DNA from: Chara braunii
Lineage: Eukaryota > Streptophyta > Charophyceae > Charales > Characeae
Assembly (NCBI GenBank): GCA_003427395.1
Contig: BFEA01000941.1
Coordinates: 288,276-313,710, forward strand
Length of the DNA stretch: 25,435 nt
Direction: 5' to 3'
Below the pieces are notes generated by a model. The model saw only the letters and a list, made by a program, of their open reading frames with translations. It searched no databases and was not told the DNA's origin. Of the stretch, positions 9,001 to 17,704 are shown piece after piece. Every line of letters starts with the position of its first letter. The stretch's first letter is position 1. The position numbers and the translations under genes were made by a program.

Positions 9001-10098
9001 TTTGATGTTCGCCATGGGTTCCATCATCTTCTTGTCCGAGAAGAAGATCGTCCGAAAACGGCGTTTGTGCTTTTCGAAGGTACGTGGCAGTGGATTCGAT
9101 GTCCGACGGGTATTTGCAACGCCCCCGCGACCTTTCAGCGAGCCATGAATATGNCTTTTCAGAATTCCGTACAGAAGACTCGTTTGGTGCAGAGCATCAT
9201 CAACTACTGCGTGATTGTGTACATGGATGACATTCTGGTGTACTCGAGTTCCTACGAGGAACACGTGCAGCACATCGAGTGGGCGCTGCATGCGTTACGC
9301 AATGCGGGTTTCAAGGTGGCGCTTGAGAAGTGTCAGTCTTTTCTTACCACCATTTCCTTCTTAGGACACGTGGTGACGGACAAGGGGCTCCAACCGGAGC
9401 CGCAGAAGGTGGCAGCTGTCAGAGATGCGCCGGTGCCTACGACTATCACGCAAGTTCGCGCCTTTCTAGGTCTAGCCTCGTACTACCGAACATTTATCAA
9501 GGGCTTCGCGGCGATCGCGGGACCCTTCACGAATCTGCTGCACAAAGATCAGCCGTTGATCTGGACGACGGAGTGTGATCAAGCGTTTTCGAAACTCAAG
9601 GCCGCTCTCATTTCGGCTCCGGTCCTTATAAGACCGGATCCCGAAAAACCTTTTGTTCTCATCACTGACTGGCAGCCGGAGGCGATCTCGGCGATCCTTG
9701 CCCAGGTGGGACAAAGTGGACTCGAGAGCGTGGTGGAGTATGCGCCCAAATCGGTGTCCGCCTGCAAGCGTAACTACGCCGCTCCGACGGGAGAATGCTA
9801 CGCGGCTCTTTGGGGAATCAGTCACTTTCGCGCTTACCTGTACGGGCGGAAGTTCACCTTGGTAACCGATCATGAGCCCCTGTTGGCTCTGAAGAAATTG
9901 AAGGATTCCTCTGGCATGATCGGGCGATGGGCAACGGTGCTACAGAGCATGGACTTTGACATTCATCATCGAAAGCACGAGAGACACGGGAATGCAGACG
10001 GACTGACACGACTGCACCGGTCTGAGAAAGTTCTGAAGAGTGAGGAGGTGATTCCGTGGAACGAACCCGAACAGGAGGTTGGACCTCGGTACGACTAA
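9001..10098 (+). pseudogene. pol: RT C-terminal half and RNase H
   Basis: This continues RT in another frame from about 9001: FDVRHGFHHL, then FEGTWQWIRCPTGICNAPATFQRAMN, the catalytic YMDDILVYS (about 9220) and FLGHVVTDKGL. The connection domain (AFLGLASYYRTFIKGFA, QAFSKLKAAL) follows. RNase H (RNaseH_3 type) shows its acidic residues in LITDWQPEAI, PTGECYAALW and LVTDHEPLL, plus the C-terminal HGNADGLTRL. The RT active site and RNase H acidic residues look intact. The only clear break is the frame change at its start. Translation ends at TAA 10096; homology to the tether and zinc finger continues in a different frame from about 10085. Confidence 0.92.
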
Positions 10099-10529
10099 GT
10101 GGAGATCTTGTCAAAGCAGTAAGAGACATGAGGATCAATTTGTCTGATTCTACCCTCTCCCCAATTCGGTCCCATCTCTCCTCCTCTGCCATCATGACTA
10201 CCCCACCTATCTCTGCAACCCCTTCTTCTCCTACTAATTCTGCCCCTCTCACTTCCTCAACTTTCTTTACCACCCTCCCCGATAAATTCTGCTATTTTTG
10301 TACGTGTATTGCACGGGTTTATGGGGTCGACTGTCATCTTTTCGAAACCGGGTTTGTCGATTGGGTAGAATGTGTCACGTGTGTCAATCGTGCACATGGG
10401 GCCTGCGTTCGATATCGGACAAGTAGCAAGGAATGGAGGTGCCCCCTGTGTAGAACGAACAAACTCCCCACGGAGGTTCGATTCGAGGCCGCCCGTACGG
10501 ACGGCCCTGAATACGACGAAAAATACTGA
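10085..10529 (+). pseudogene. PHD-type zinc finger module between RNase H and integrase
   Basis: After a Ser/Thr/Pro-rich tether (MTTPPISATPSS..., ATG at 10194) comes a full C4HC3 pattern. It runs C-x2-C (10290-10301), then WVEC-x2-C, H-x2-C (AHGAC), and W-x-C-P-x-C ending at 10451. The spacing and the Trp two residues before the seventh ligand match PHD fingers, which commonly bind histone H3 tails. By analogy with chromodomain-bearing gypsy elements it could guide integration to marked chromatin; that role is inference. The frame ends at TGA 10527, and the same frame reads on plausibly (VLTDKILLAKLAGL) toward integrase. An intact polyprotein may thus have run RNase H-PHD-integrase. It could alternatively be a separate protein. 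Confidence 0.8.
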
Positions 10530-10582
10530 CGAGCGGAGGTTTTGACGGATAAAATTTTATTGGCAAAATTAGCGGGATTATC

Positions 10583-11527
10583 ATGGGACACCTCACCAAA
10601 CACGACAGACGTAGGGCAACCGAGAGATCTCGGGACTATCGGTGGATCAACAATCACATGGAGAAGCGTAAAACTGACGGATCGGGTTCGTGGCTGACTG
10701 TTCCCCATCCATTCCAGAGATATGATTGGATCCGATCGGCTCACGAAGAACAGGCCGCTCATTTCGCGATACGTGTCACGGAGGCAACTATAGACCAGAA
10801 CCGATGGTTCTGGTCCAACATACGACATGATGTCAGATACATTGTCGCCAACTGTCTGGTCTGTGCTGCTGATCGCGCCCCAATACGGGGACCAAACACG
10901 ATAGTACCAACGAAAGTAGAGCGCCCCTTCCAACGAGTCAGTATGGACACAACAGATATCGACATGCCACCTTACCCAAATCGTTGTGAATATTCTATCC
11001 TGTTAGTGTTAATAGACCATTTTTCCAAGTACATCGAGGTCTATCCCTATAAGACCCGAAAGGCCGCAGAGATAGTCATGTACATTGAACGATTCCTCTA
11101 TACCCATCTAGATACGGAAGAAATTCTAACCAACAATGGGTCCGAATTTAAGGGAGAAGTAGAGGAACTGCTCGCACGAAGGGGCGTCACGCTCCGACAT
11201 ACGGCACCCCACGTGTCCCAGTCGAACGGGTTGGCTGAGAATGCCAACTATATGATTAAAACCGGCCTTCGCAGGAATTTAGCGGCACACGACACGCGTC
11301 CGTGGCCCGAGATCGTATATCAGATCGTCGGGATCCACCGGGCGCCCTCTCACGAATCCACGGGGTTTACCCCTTTTCAACTTCGTACTAATAGCCTCCC
11401 CTGTGTCGACTACCGGGTTAACTCGGAAATTGCCGAAGCAGGGGGTAGAGACACGCGTACAGCTCTTAAGGCCAAGGCCAAAAGGTACACCGAATTAATG
11501 GAGCGGGCCGTCCCGAAGCTAGCCTAA
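10583..11527 (+). pseudogene. int: integrase, N-terminal zinc domain and catalytic core
   Basis: The HHCC domain reads HEEQAAH...FWSNIRHDVRYIVANCLVCAADR. The DDE core follows: first Asp in SMDTTDI, DHFSKYIEVYP, then ILTNNGSEF, and SQSNGLAENAN with the catalytic Glu. The second catalytic Asp, expected in the (T/S)D(N/R)GxEF motif, is Asn here (AAC at 11132-11134). Strand transfer would therefore be abolished if the base is right. The start ATG at 10583 is only the first Met of the open frame; the protein would be cleaved from a polyprotein. The frame stops at TAA 11525 but the same frame continues with the C-terminal domain, so the stop looks like a mutation. Confidence 0.92.
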
Positions 11528-11935
11528 AAAACACAAAGGATAACCGATGTGGCCCACGGTAGGCAGGTCTGTAGCTATGAGGCTCGGAATGGAAATGCTG
11601 GGCCCCAGCATCAATATAAATTAGGGGACCTAGTGCAAGTACGTAAATGTGCACGCGACCGCAAACTCGCTCTCAAGTTCTCTGGCTGCTTTCGCGTTGT
11701 CGAGCTCGGTCCTAACGGCGCCAACACGGTGCGCACCGCGCCTAAGGCTAGTACCAACCATAGGTCTGCCCCCATCGTCCGGCATACCTCCTACCTTCGT
11801 CCTCTTCCCCCCTCTCACCTTCCTCCTTCTCCCTCCTCCGAAAGCGAGGAGAACGACGACGATCTAACTCTCTCTCCGCTCTCTCCCTCCCGCCCTTCGT
11901 CTTCCTCTCCGACCTCGCCACGAGTTTCATCACGG
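11528..11935 (+). pseudogene. int: integrase C-terminal domain and Ser/Pro-rich tail
   Basis: In frame with the core after the stop, the product reads QYKLGDLVQVRK, LALKFSGCFRVVEL and NTVR. This is the SH3-like GPY/F-type C-terminal domain of gypsy integrases. It is followed by IVRHTSYLRPLPPS and a long Ser/Pro/Asp/Glu-rich tail. No chromodomain is evident. The nominal frame runs to 12121, but from about 11911 the more protein-like reading moves to another frame. Confidence 0.75.
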
Positions 11936-12401
11936 AGCGGGCTCTTGACGAACAGCTGTTGCGGCCACGTGGCCACATCTCGAGAATTCAGCAAGTTTGT
12001 CATCCACGGCTCAATACGGATCTTCGGCGTTTGGCGCAGTTCTTCTGCGACGTGGATGTGTGTGCCGCCGCCTCGTTTCGATTCGAAGGGAGCTCACAGG
12101 CAGTGGTACTGGCGGAGGTAATAACAGTTCATCGGCGAGCGGCTCCCGGAATAAGCCACGTCACCACGGTTGCGGCTTTCAGCGGGGACATCAGCTCGCT
12201 CAATCACAGTGGCATACCGCGATCTTGGCCTCGCTGCGAGAGTGGACGGAGCAGGTGTCCAACGTGTGGCAGCACGGTCTTGCTCGACCAGGGTATAACC
12301 TCATCTCGACCTTTGCACCGGATCTTGGCGAGATCCGCCGTTCTCCGCGCGAGCCGCCGGTTGCGATCCCCACCCTCGTCCCTTTCCCACGTCCCCAATG
12401 A
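11911..12401 (+). pseudogene. unidentified coding remnant downstream of integrase, two frames
   Basis: From about 11911 to 12160 one frame reads LATSFITERALDEQLL, LNTDLRRLAQFFCDVDV and FEGSSQAVVLAEV. From about 12120 a second frame reads NNSSSASGSRNKPRHHGC, HTAILASLREWTEQVSNVW and GYNLISTFAPDLGEI, ending at TGA 12399-12401. Both have amphipathic, unbiased composition unlike the out-of-frame readings, suggesting a decayed gene or an extension of Pol. No known domain is recognised. The stop overlaps the ATG of the next coding region in the configuration ATGA. Confidence 0.5.
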
Positions 12402-13889
12402 ACCACGCCGATCCCCTCGCTCCTCTCTCCATCTTCGGTCTCCCCTCTCTTTTCCCCACCTTCTGGCAGTCCGATCTTCATCCTTCTCTTTCCTTCTCTT
12501 TCGAGCCTCTTTCTGTCCCGCTTATAAATCTTGGGCATTGGCGACTGTGGCGCGACTTTTAACGAGCTGTCCTTCTGCTTGGCCCGAGTACAAGTGACGT
12601 GGACGCAGACCAACGCGTGGATCGAAAATTTGGAGTTGCTGATCATACAAGCTTGGAGAACTAACGTCGAGGTGACCTTCTCGGCTTTCTCTTTGGATCG
12701 GTACGGCCGGGCCGTCGATAGTTGATTGCGCAGGAGCTCATTGCGCCGATCGTACAATTGGCGGACGATCTCTCGCCCGACATCTTTTCGCAAAGTGACG
12801 ACAGCCCCGCTCCGTACGTTCTCGAGCGGTCGTTGGATGCGTACCTTCAGTGGACTGCGTGCTTGGAGGAACCTAGGGATGAAGATACACTACCATCACG
12901 GCAGGAGTATCTGAAGCCTTACGACATCATCCCTCACGCCTTTTTTTTGAAGGCGGAGGAAGTGGTGATCGACGACGATGAAGAAGACAACGACGAGGAA
13001 ACATCGGAGGAAGGAAGCTATAGTGAGTATAGTGAGGGCGAGCTGAGTGAAGAAGAAGAGGAGGAAGAAGAAATCGGATCTGAGTGGGAAGCTCTGCCGG
13101 AGGAAGCTGCGCGCACGGGCATAGAAGCGGAAGACCCTGAGGCCGCTCGCAAGCGGGAAGAAATCGCCACCGGGAAGCGCCAGCTGGAGTTAGCCATCGG
13201 AGTAAGCCTGCGCATCGGTGACGATCCGACCAAGAATCCGGAGCCGCCGAAGCCCGAAGATGGCGACCCCGCAGCCGCCTCCCCAAGCACCTCGCGACGG
13301 AGACGGAGCAGATCCCCCTCCTCCTCCATCCCCACCCGTCCCCCAATTCGCCCACGTACCAATGCGGGCGATAGGCCTTCGTCCTCGGACATTATCCCGC
13401 CGACCCCTTGATTTTCTCACCCTCGAACAGATCCGCACCCCCGTCACCTTTCCCCTCCATCCCTTCCTTCCCCATCTCTTCCGCGACTTCTACTCTACCC
13501 GCCTACTCGCTACCGTCTACCCCCACCCATCCCTTTAGCCCGCTGCCCCCACGTTTTGCTGGCATATCCTGCTGTTCAGCGCTGCATGGGAGCGATGCAA
13601 CGCGGTAGAAGTCTACTGCGTAGCCACGGGGACAATCCCCGCCTGTCGCCACTACGAGTTCTTTCGAGCGGCGCTCCTCCGCACCCTCTCCTCCTTCTAT
13701 CGCGACTACCTCGCTTCCCTCCCTCATAGCGGCAATCGCTTCCCTCGCTTCCACCGGATCATCCGATATGAGGAGCTTCCGGTGACGATGGAAGGGATGA
13801 ATCGCTACCTACCCCCACTTCCTCCCCGTCGTCCCCGTGAGCTCCCCTCCATGTACCGCCTCTACTGGCCCATTCCAACTAGGCGATAG
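12398..13889 (+). pseudogene. third coding region after pol, about 490 codons, frameshifted, function unknown
   Basis: It starts at ATG 12398 (MNHADPLAPLSIFGLP). The protein-like reading passes through frames 12398-12560, about 12561-12720, 12722 to about 13290, and about 13255-13889, with an in-frame TAG at 13536. In order it shows a hydrophobic/aromatic N-terminal part (RVQVTWTQTNAWIENLELL), helical ELIAPIVQLADDL, SLDAYLQWTACLEE, a strongly acidic tract (EEEEEEEE near 13050), a Pro-rich linker (DPPPPPSPPVPQF), and a C-terminal domain (FCWHILLFSAAWERCNAV, HYEFFRAALLRTLSSFYRDYL, MYRLYWPIP). It occupies the env position, but I see no signal peptide, no convincing transmembrane anchor and no furin-like site. 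I therefore do not call it env. A structural or movement-type accessory protein is possible; the identity is unknown. Confidence 0.5.
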
Positions 13890-13900
13890 ATCCCGATCAC

Positions 13901-14161
13901 ATGAATATTCTCCCCCCCCTCCTCTCTTCATCTAATCGGCAGGGAAAAACGGCACGGATCAGTAAGCTTTGCGAAGATCACGCCATCGACGATGACGTCT
14001 ACCTACGCTATGATTCAACGGCCAGTGACGAACTGGGATGTAGAGCACACGGAGAACCGGCGGACGATGATGGCGTCACCTCGACGACCATCGATGATTC
14101 CAGCAGCACGATGGCAATTGAAGATGGCGTCAACATCGGCCCTGGCTGGATCGTTTGTTGA
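13901..14161 (+). CDS. small acidic ORF before the 3' LTR, 86 codons
   Basis: The ORF starts with ATG 12 bp after the stop of the previous coding region and ends at TGA 14159. The product is acidic (DDDV, EPADDDG, TTIDDSSSTMAIEDG) with no recognised domain. It may be a separate small gene of the element, a continuation of the third coding region, or chance. No Ns or internal stops are present. Confidence 0.35.
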   Translation: MNILPPLLSSSNRQGKTARISKLCEDHAIDDDVYLRYDSTASDELGCRAHGEPADDDGVTSTTIDDSSSTMAIEDGVNIGPGWIVC

Positions 14162-15193
14162 TACACTTGGTTCCTCATGCATCACTTAGTTCTCTTTCTC
14201 CCTCTCTCCTTCTCCGCCATGACATGCAATCAAGAGATCGCATAATTTTGGAACCCCCTGCGCGTCACATATATCACGAACTACTTTCCGGCCCCGTGCT
14301 ATCTTTCATACCCTTTTCGCTTGTATCATACCCACCCCATAAAGACCCCGTTTCGTTTTCTTGATTTCGGGTGCCGCGTTTCAGGCCCCCATCTTCCGGA
14401 AGCTTTTGTGATTCTTCGGTTCTGTTTTTTTTTTTCTTTTTGCACGACGGGAAATGCATAGGAATTTACACGCGCCTTAGCTAGCGCACTGGGAATTAGG
14501 CCCAACAGTTGGGAATTCCGGGATAAGCGGAACTTCGACGTGTTTTTTTTGTGTGTGAATGTTCTCGGTTGCGTTGGGGAAAACTCTCGGAATTTTGTGG
14601 GGATACGAATAGGCGTAGGACTTTCTTTTCCCGCGTTGCTCTTTTACGCGCGGATATGGTGATTTCAATTTTGAACTGGTTTAGGATGTAGGCAAGCTGT
14701 AACTGTTTTGATGGCTTTTTCTTTTTTTATTGACGGTGCCGCGCATGCAAAGCTTTCTCCTCTCTGTCCCCCGCATCGCTCTCTCCCGCGCTCCTTTTTT
14801 TCCTTCCCCCTCTTCTTTCTCTGTCCTCGTAACTGTTTTTCTCCCTCCCTCTCTCTCTCTCCCGCCCTCCTCTTTGCGCGCCCATTTCCCTTTCTTGATC
14901 ATCTGAATCTTGGACCCGTCTTGTGCTGCTTCTCGCGCCTTTTTCCTTCCCATCCTCTGAATTCAGCGNATGACGCACAGTNGATCCCTCNANAACTCCN
15001 GCTCGCCAATCAGGTACGTGGATCAATAGGATCTCCCTATTGCGCGACGAATCTGATTGGTTGAACCATTGAGTCTTGAGGGATCAACATCGCTTCCACG
15101 GAGCCCTCTTCTCAAAATCTTCTCCTCCTGCTTCGTTTCTTACACTTCGACTTTCCCCCTGCCTTATCTCTCCCTTGTCTCCCTCCTCGCCAC

Positions 15194-15200
15194 TATAAAT
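15194..15200 (+). promoter_or_regulatory. TATA box of the 3' LTR
   Basis: CACTATAAATTCCG is identical to the 5' LTR box. In the 3' LTR it could drive readout transcription into the flanking DNA. Confidence 0.6.
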
Positions 15201-16177
15201 TCCGCAAACGCGCCCGCAAATCTCTCTTACGTTCTCAACTCCTGAGCCAGCTTCCGGGAAGCAGTGGNTAGGCAGAGTGTTTGGTGCGANTCGGAAAGTC
15301 CTGTCGNGCTGACGATAGGCTGGCCGGTTGCGCNCTTGATCGCCANGACNGACTGTGNGATCTGGGCGAACCGCGTCGAGTTTACGTCNGCGGGGTGACG
15401 ATNGCANTGGTGGGAGTCAGCACGCGACGGCCGNGATCGTCGGTGNGGGTATGAGGATCGATGATTGGAGTTGAGTGAGTGATTGGCCTNGGGCCATATT
15501 GGAATTAACGGCGAATGCGCCTTTGTTGTTGTGGATCTTTATCTCTGGCGTGAGTGTACGGTAGCAACGCCGAACTTCCTCTTTTTGGATTTTGTCCTCT
15601 TCTATCTCGACATTCCTCCCTCGTCTCCCTGTCTCTCCTCTATCTTTGAATAATGATGTGTCTCGATGTTTGTCTCTCTCTCTCTCTCAAATGGGAATGA
15701 GTCTGCATGTTGTTCCTGTGTGAAAGAACTTCTTCCGAAAATCTTCCATTAGTTTCCTTGGTAGTCCCCCTATGCAAGAACCCCATCTTCTTGTCTTGTG
15801 AACGGTGGATGCGTGTGTATTATTCCGCAATCCATCTTTTATCCCTGTGCATATCTCATTTTCGCACCTTCCACAGTGAATGTATGTATGGAGGTACGCG
15901 TCTTTTTGCGTTGATTAGACGATTGTTGTCGAGGTTTTGTTCGAGAATGCAAGAGTGTTTAGATATGTAGTTTTGAATGCACTGCGCATGCCATCTACCT
16001 TATGCTGCACGACATCTGCAGCTGATCTACAGGGCAGCCTCGAGAAATAAGGCGCCTGGGATCAACATCGTGGTGGCTTACGGGAACCTGAGTCGGGTCG
16101 GTCCCTTAGTTACATGCATGATCCAACTGATGAGCGTTTTCTCTCTCTCTCTCTCTCGTGTCGAAAAGGATTGATTA

Positions 16178-16774
16178 GTGCTTGCGCGAGTGTTTTGCCT
16201 TGATGAAGTCTTGGAATTTTTGCAATTGATTGACATGTGGACTGACAAGCACCCTTCGATCGGGCGTCAGCCTCCCGTACCTCCCGTATCAACACGGCCT
16301 TTTCCCTATAACGAGGAAAGGACACGTGTGTGTGAGTGGGACGTACGAGAAGCTGTCGCACAAATCGGCGGACGATACTACTTCCCTCCGGCAAACCGTT
16401 GTTCAGGGTTCGTAGAGGCTGGGTTTGTCATTATCGATATGCACTTCCCACCTTACTCGATATTGTTGCCATTCAACGAGTTGATCGTCATCCCGTGGAC
16501 GACAGTAGAACCCCATTGGCCGCGCACCCTATGCACCGAATGCCCATGCTTTGAGCGCTACGAATCCAGGGGTTTCCACTACCATGTGCGGAATGAGGAC
16601 GAAGATAGAGAAAGAGCCACGCGATTAAGACCCTCCACGTCGGATTCAGAACTGGTCAGTGAACGACGACGGGACTTGATACGAAAGCGAGACACGCGAA
16701 GCGTGCCGAAGCCCTTCTGTTCTAAACGACGGGCTGTAGCCAGGTGGGAAGTTCGACAATATTTTCTGGATTGA
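16178..16774 (+). CDS. LTR-embedded conserved protein, 198 codons, intact
   Basis: The open frame lies in R/U5, about 1 kb downstream of the LTR TATA box. It is open from 16175; the first ATG in frame is about 16214 or 16235 (MWTDK), so either a non-ATG start or a splice acceptor after the CT tract at 16140-16157 is possible. The protein contains FPYNEERTRVCEWDVREAV, IGGRYYFPP, FVEAGFVIIDMHFPPYS, PWTTVEPHWP, a CTEC pair, GFHYHV, LRPSTSDSEL and a basic C-terminus ending VRQYFLD. No known domain is recognised. A diverged LTR on the minus strand (18790-19218) encodes roughly two-thirds of the same residues, while many codons differ only at the third base. The frame thus appears to have been under protein-level constraint. 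In a full-length transcript it would precede gag. Confidence 0.65.
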   Translation: MLARVFCLDEVLEFLQLIDMWTDKHPSIGRQPPVPPVSTRPFPYNEERTRVCEWDVREAVAQIGGRYYFPPANRCSGFVEAGFVIIDMHFPPYSILLPFNELIVIPWTTVEPHWPRTLCTECPCFERYESRGFHYHVRNEDEDRERATRLRPSTSDSELVSERRRDLIRKRDTRSVPKPFCSKRRAVARWEVRQYFLD

Positions 16775-17003
16775 ATTTGTATTTCTCTTTCCTCTCACGC
16801 CAAACTTCCACACGTATTTTGCGACGCTCGAAAAATGATCGACTTACTTCATAGGACCAACACGGGGGATCTCAGTTCCGTTTGTGTCCCCACACTCAAT
16901 TTCCAAAAATCCTTGGCACACCCCATCTTGCTGTTTTTCTGGGCCTCTTTCCGCACATCTAGCACTCCGAACGAAAGACAGCACAGGGTGTGAGGTTGCG
17001 CGT

Positions 17004-17135
17004 CTACCGGCTGACCCCTGGCCGGTATCGCCCTCTTGCTGGTGGGTTCCTGCATGTTCCCTCGTTGGAGGCTTGAGCACAGATGGTGGGGAGTAGCACC
17101 TGCTGGAGACCGAGTCCGGCCTCCCTGATGTTTAC
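17004..17135 (+). mobile_element. SINE body fragment, right part of the split copy
   Basis: CTACCGGCTGACCCCTGG, then the GTATCGCC segment and CCCTCGTTGGAGGCTTGAGC, is the reverse complement of SINE copy 2 body sequence (2521-2625). Its first ~25 bp repeat the last ~25 bp before the 5' LTR with one mismatch. Confidence 0.6.
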
Positions 17136-17542
17136 AGAGTCACATAATAGAACATAAGATGCTTGCTGCCTCTTCAGACACATATAGTCTGCCAGATATC
17201 ATCAAAAGAAACTAGCAGCCATATCCTCAACATTTTGTGTCAGACCTCAACCCCCCCCCAAACCATTGTAGATCCACCAAAGCAAGCTCAGAGGGGGGGA
17301 AAGGATTAGAAAATGATTCTGGAGATCTCAATGAAGGTCATTGTTGGACATCGAACCAGTCTTGGAAGATGATCTGGTAATCCGTCTTAAAGGACACCTC
17401 ATCCCCTTTCCCTCCTGGCCAAAGCACATCCCCCAGTCGCTTCCCTGATACATCCCCCAGCCAGTCGAGTGTGAACTAAGTCTTCTGAATTCTCAGTTTT
17501 ATCAACTTTACAAATTATTATTTTTGTTTCAATGCAGTGCTG
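17136..17542. other. unassigned AT-richer DNA
   Basis: There is no open frame or recognisable repeat except C and G runs near 17253 and 17294. It may include the 3' UTR of the minus-strand LINE that ends at 17543. Confidence 0.4.
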
Positions 17543-17704
17543 TCAGGATTGCAGGTCAGTTTTGATTCTCAGCCAGTGGGCTTGGATCTCTGTTTGTATG
17601 AACTGTTGAATTAGTTCTGACATTTCCTTACCTTCAATTCTTACTTCTTCCAATGCATGCACACACCTCTTGTACCATAAGACCCATAAAACAGCTTTCT
17701 TCAT
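17543..17704 (-). pseudogene. LINE ORF2 C-terminal end
   Basis: On the minus strand a 53-codon open stretch from ATG 17704 to TGA 17543 reads KKAVLWVLWYKRCVHALEEV, followed by GKEMSELIQQFI and AHWLRIKT. This resembles the extreme C-terminus of plant-type LINE ORF2 proteins, where an (I/V)LW.(I/L)W..R motif follows the zf-RVT zinc region. Upstream on the same strand ILLGHWTPVLLSLSNF fits the same protein but is separated by a stop. Most of the element upstream is degenerate. Confidence 0.5.

Larger units (their letters stand above)
2983..16996 (+). mobile_element. Ty3/gypsy LTR retrotransposon, degenerate
   Basis: Two long LTRs (2983-5754 and 14272-16996) enclose a PBS, a gag with CCHC knuckle, an aspartic protease, RT, RNase H and then integrase. 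The RT-RNase H-integrase order defines the Ty3/gypsy type. A PHD finger between RNase H and integrase, and a large extra coding region downstream of integrase, are unusual additions. The element carries in-frame stops at 6332, 10527, 11525 and 13536, frameshifts near 8990, 10100, 10560, 12560, 12722 and 13300, and altered catalytic residues. It is therefore non-autonomous as written. Part of the decay may be assembly error: Ns are scattered throughout and a library adapter sits in the 5' LTR. No clean 4-6 bp target duplication is seen. Confidence 0.93.
14272..16996 (+). repeat. 3' LTR of the Ty3/gypsy element
   Basis: It matches the 5' LTR from CACGAACTACTT to GTGAGGT. The first bases read TATCACG instead of TGTGACG, and there is no obvious polypurine tract just upstream, so the left boundary is either mutated or misassembled. 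It retains the segment 14914-15088 that the 5' copy lost to the adapter chimera. Ns at 15268-15446 fall at exactly the same places as in the 5' LTR. Confidence 0.9.

Noticed and set aside
6332-11527. Reassigned stop codons (TAG/TAA as Gln), since frames read through them
   Set aside because: A TGA is also read through, frameshifts coexist, and other frames end normally. Nonsense mutation in a dead element is simpler.
12398-13889. Envelope gene of an errantivirus-like element
   Set aside because: The position fits, but I see no signal peptide, transmembrane anchor or fusion/cleavage motif.
14681-15026. Arg/Glu-rich minus-strand frames in the LTR U3 (also 3245-3637)
   Set aside because: They are the reverse of CT-rich U3 sequence; composition is repeat-driven.
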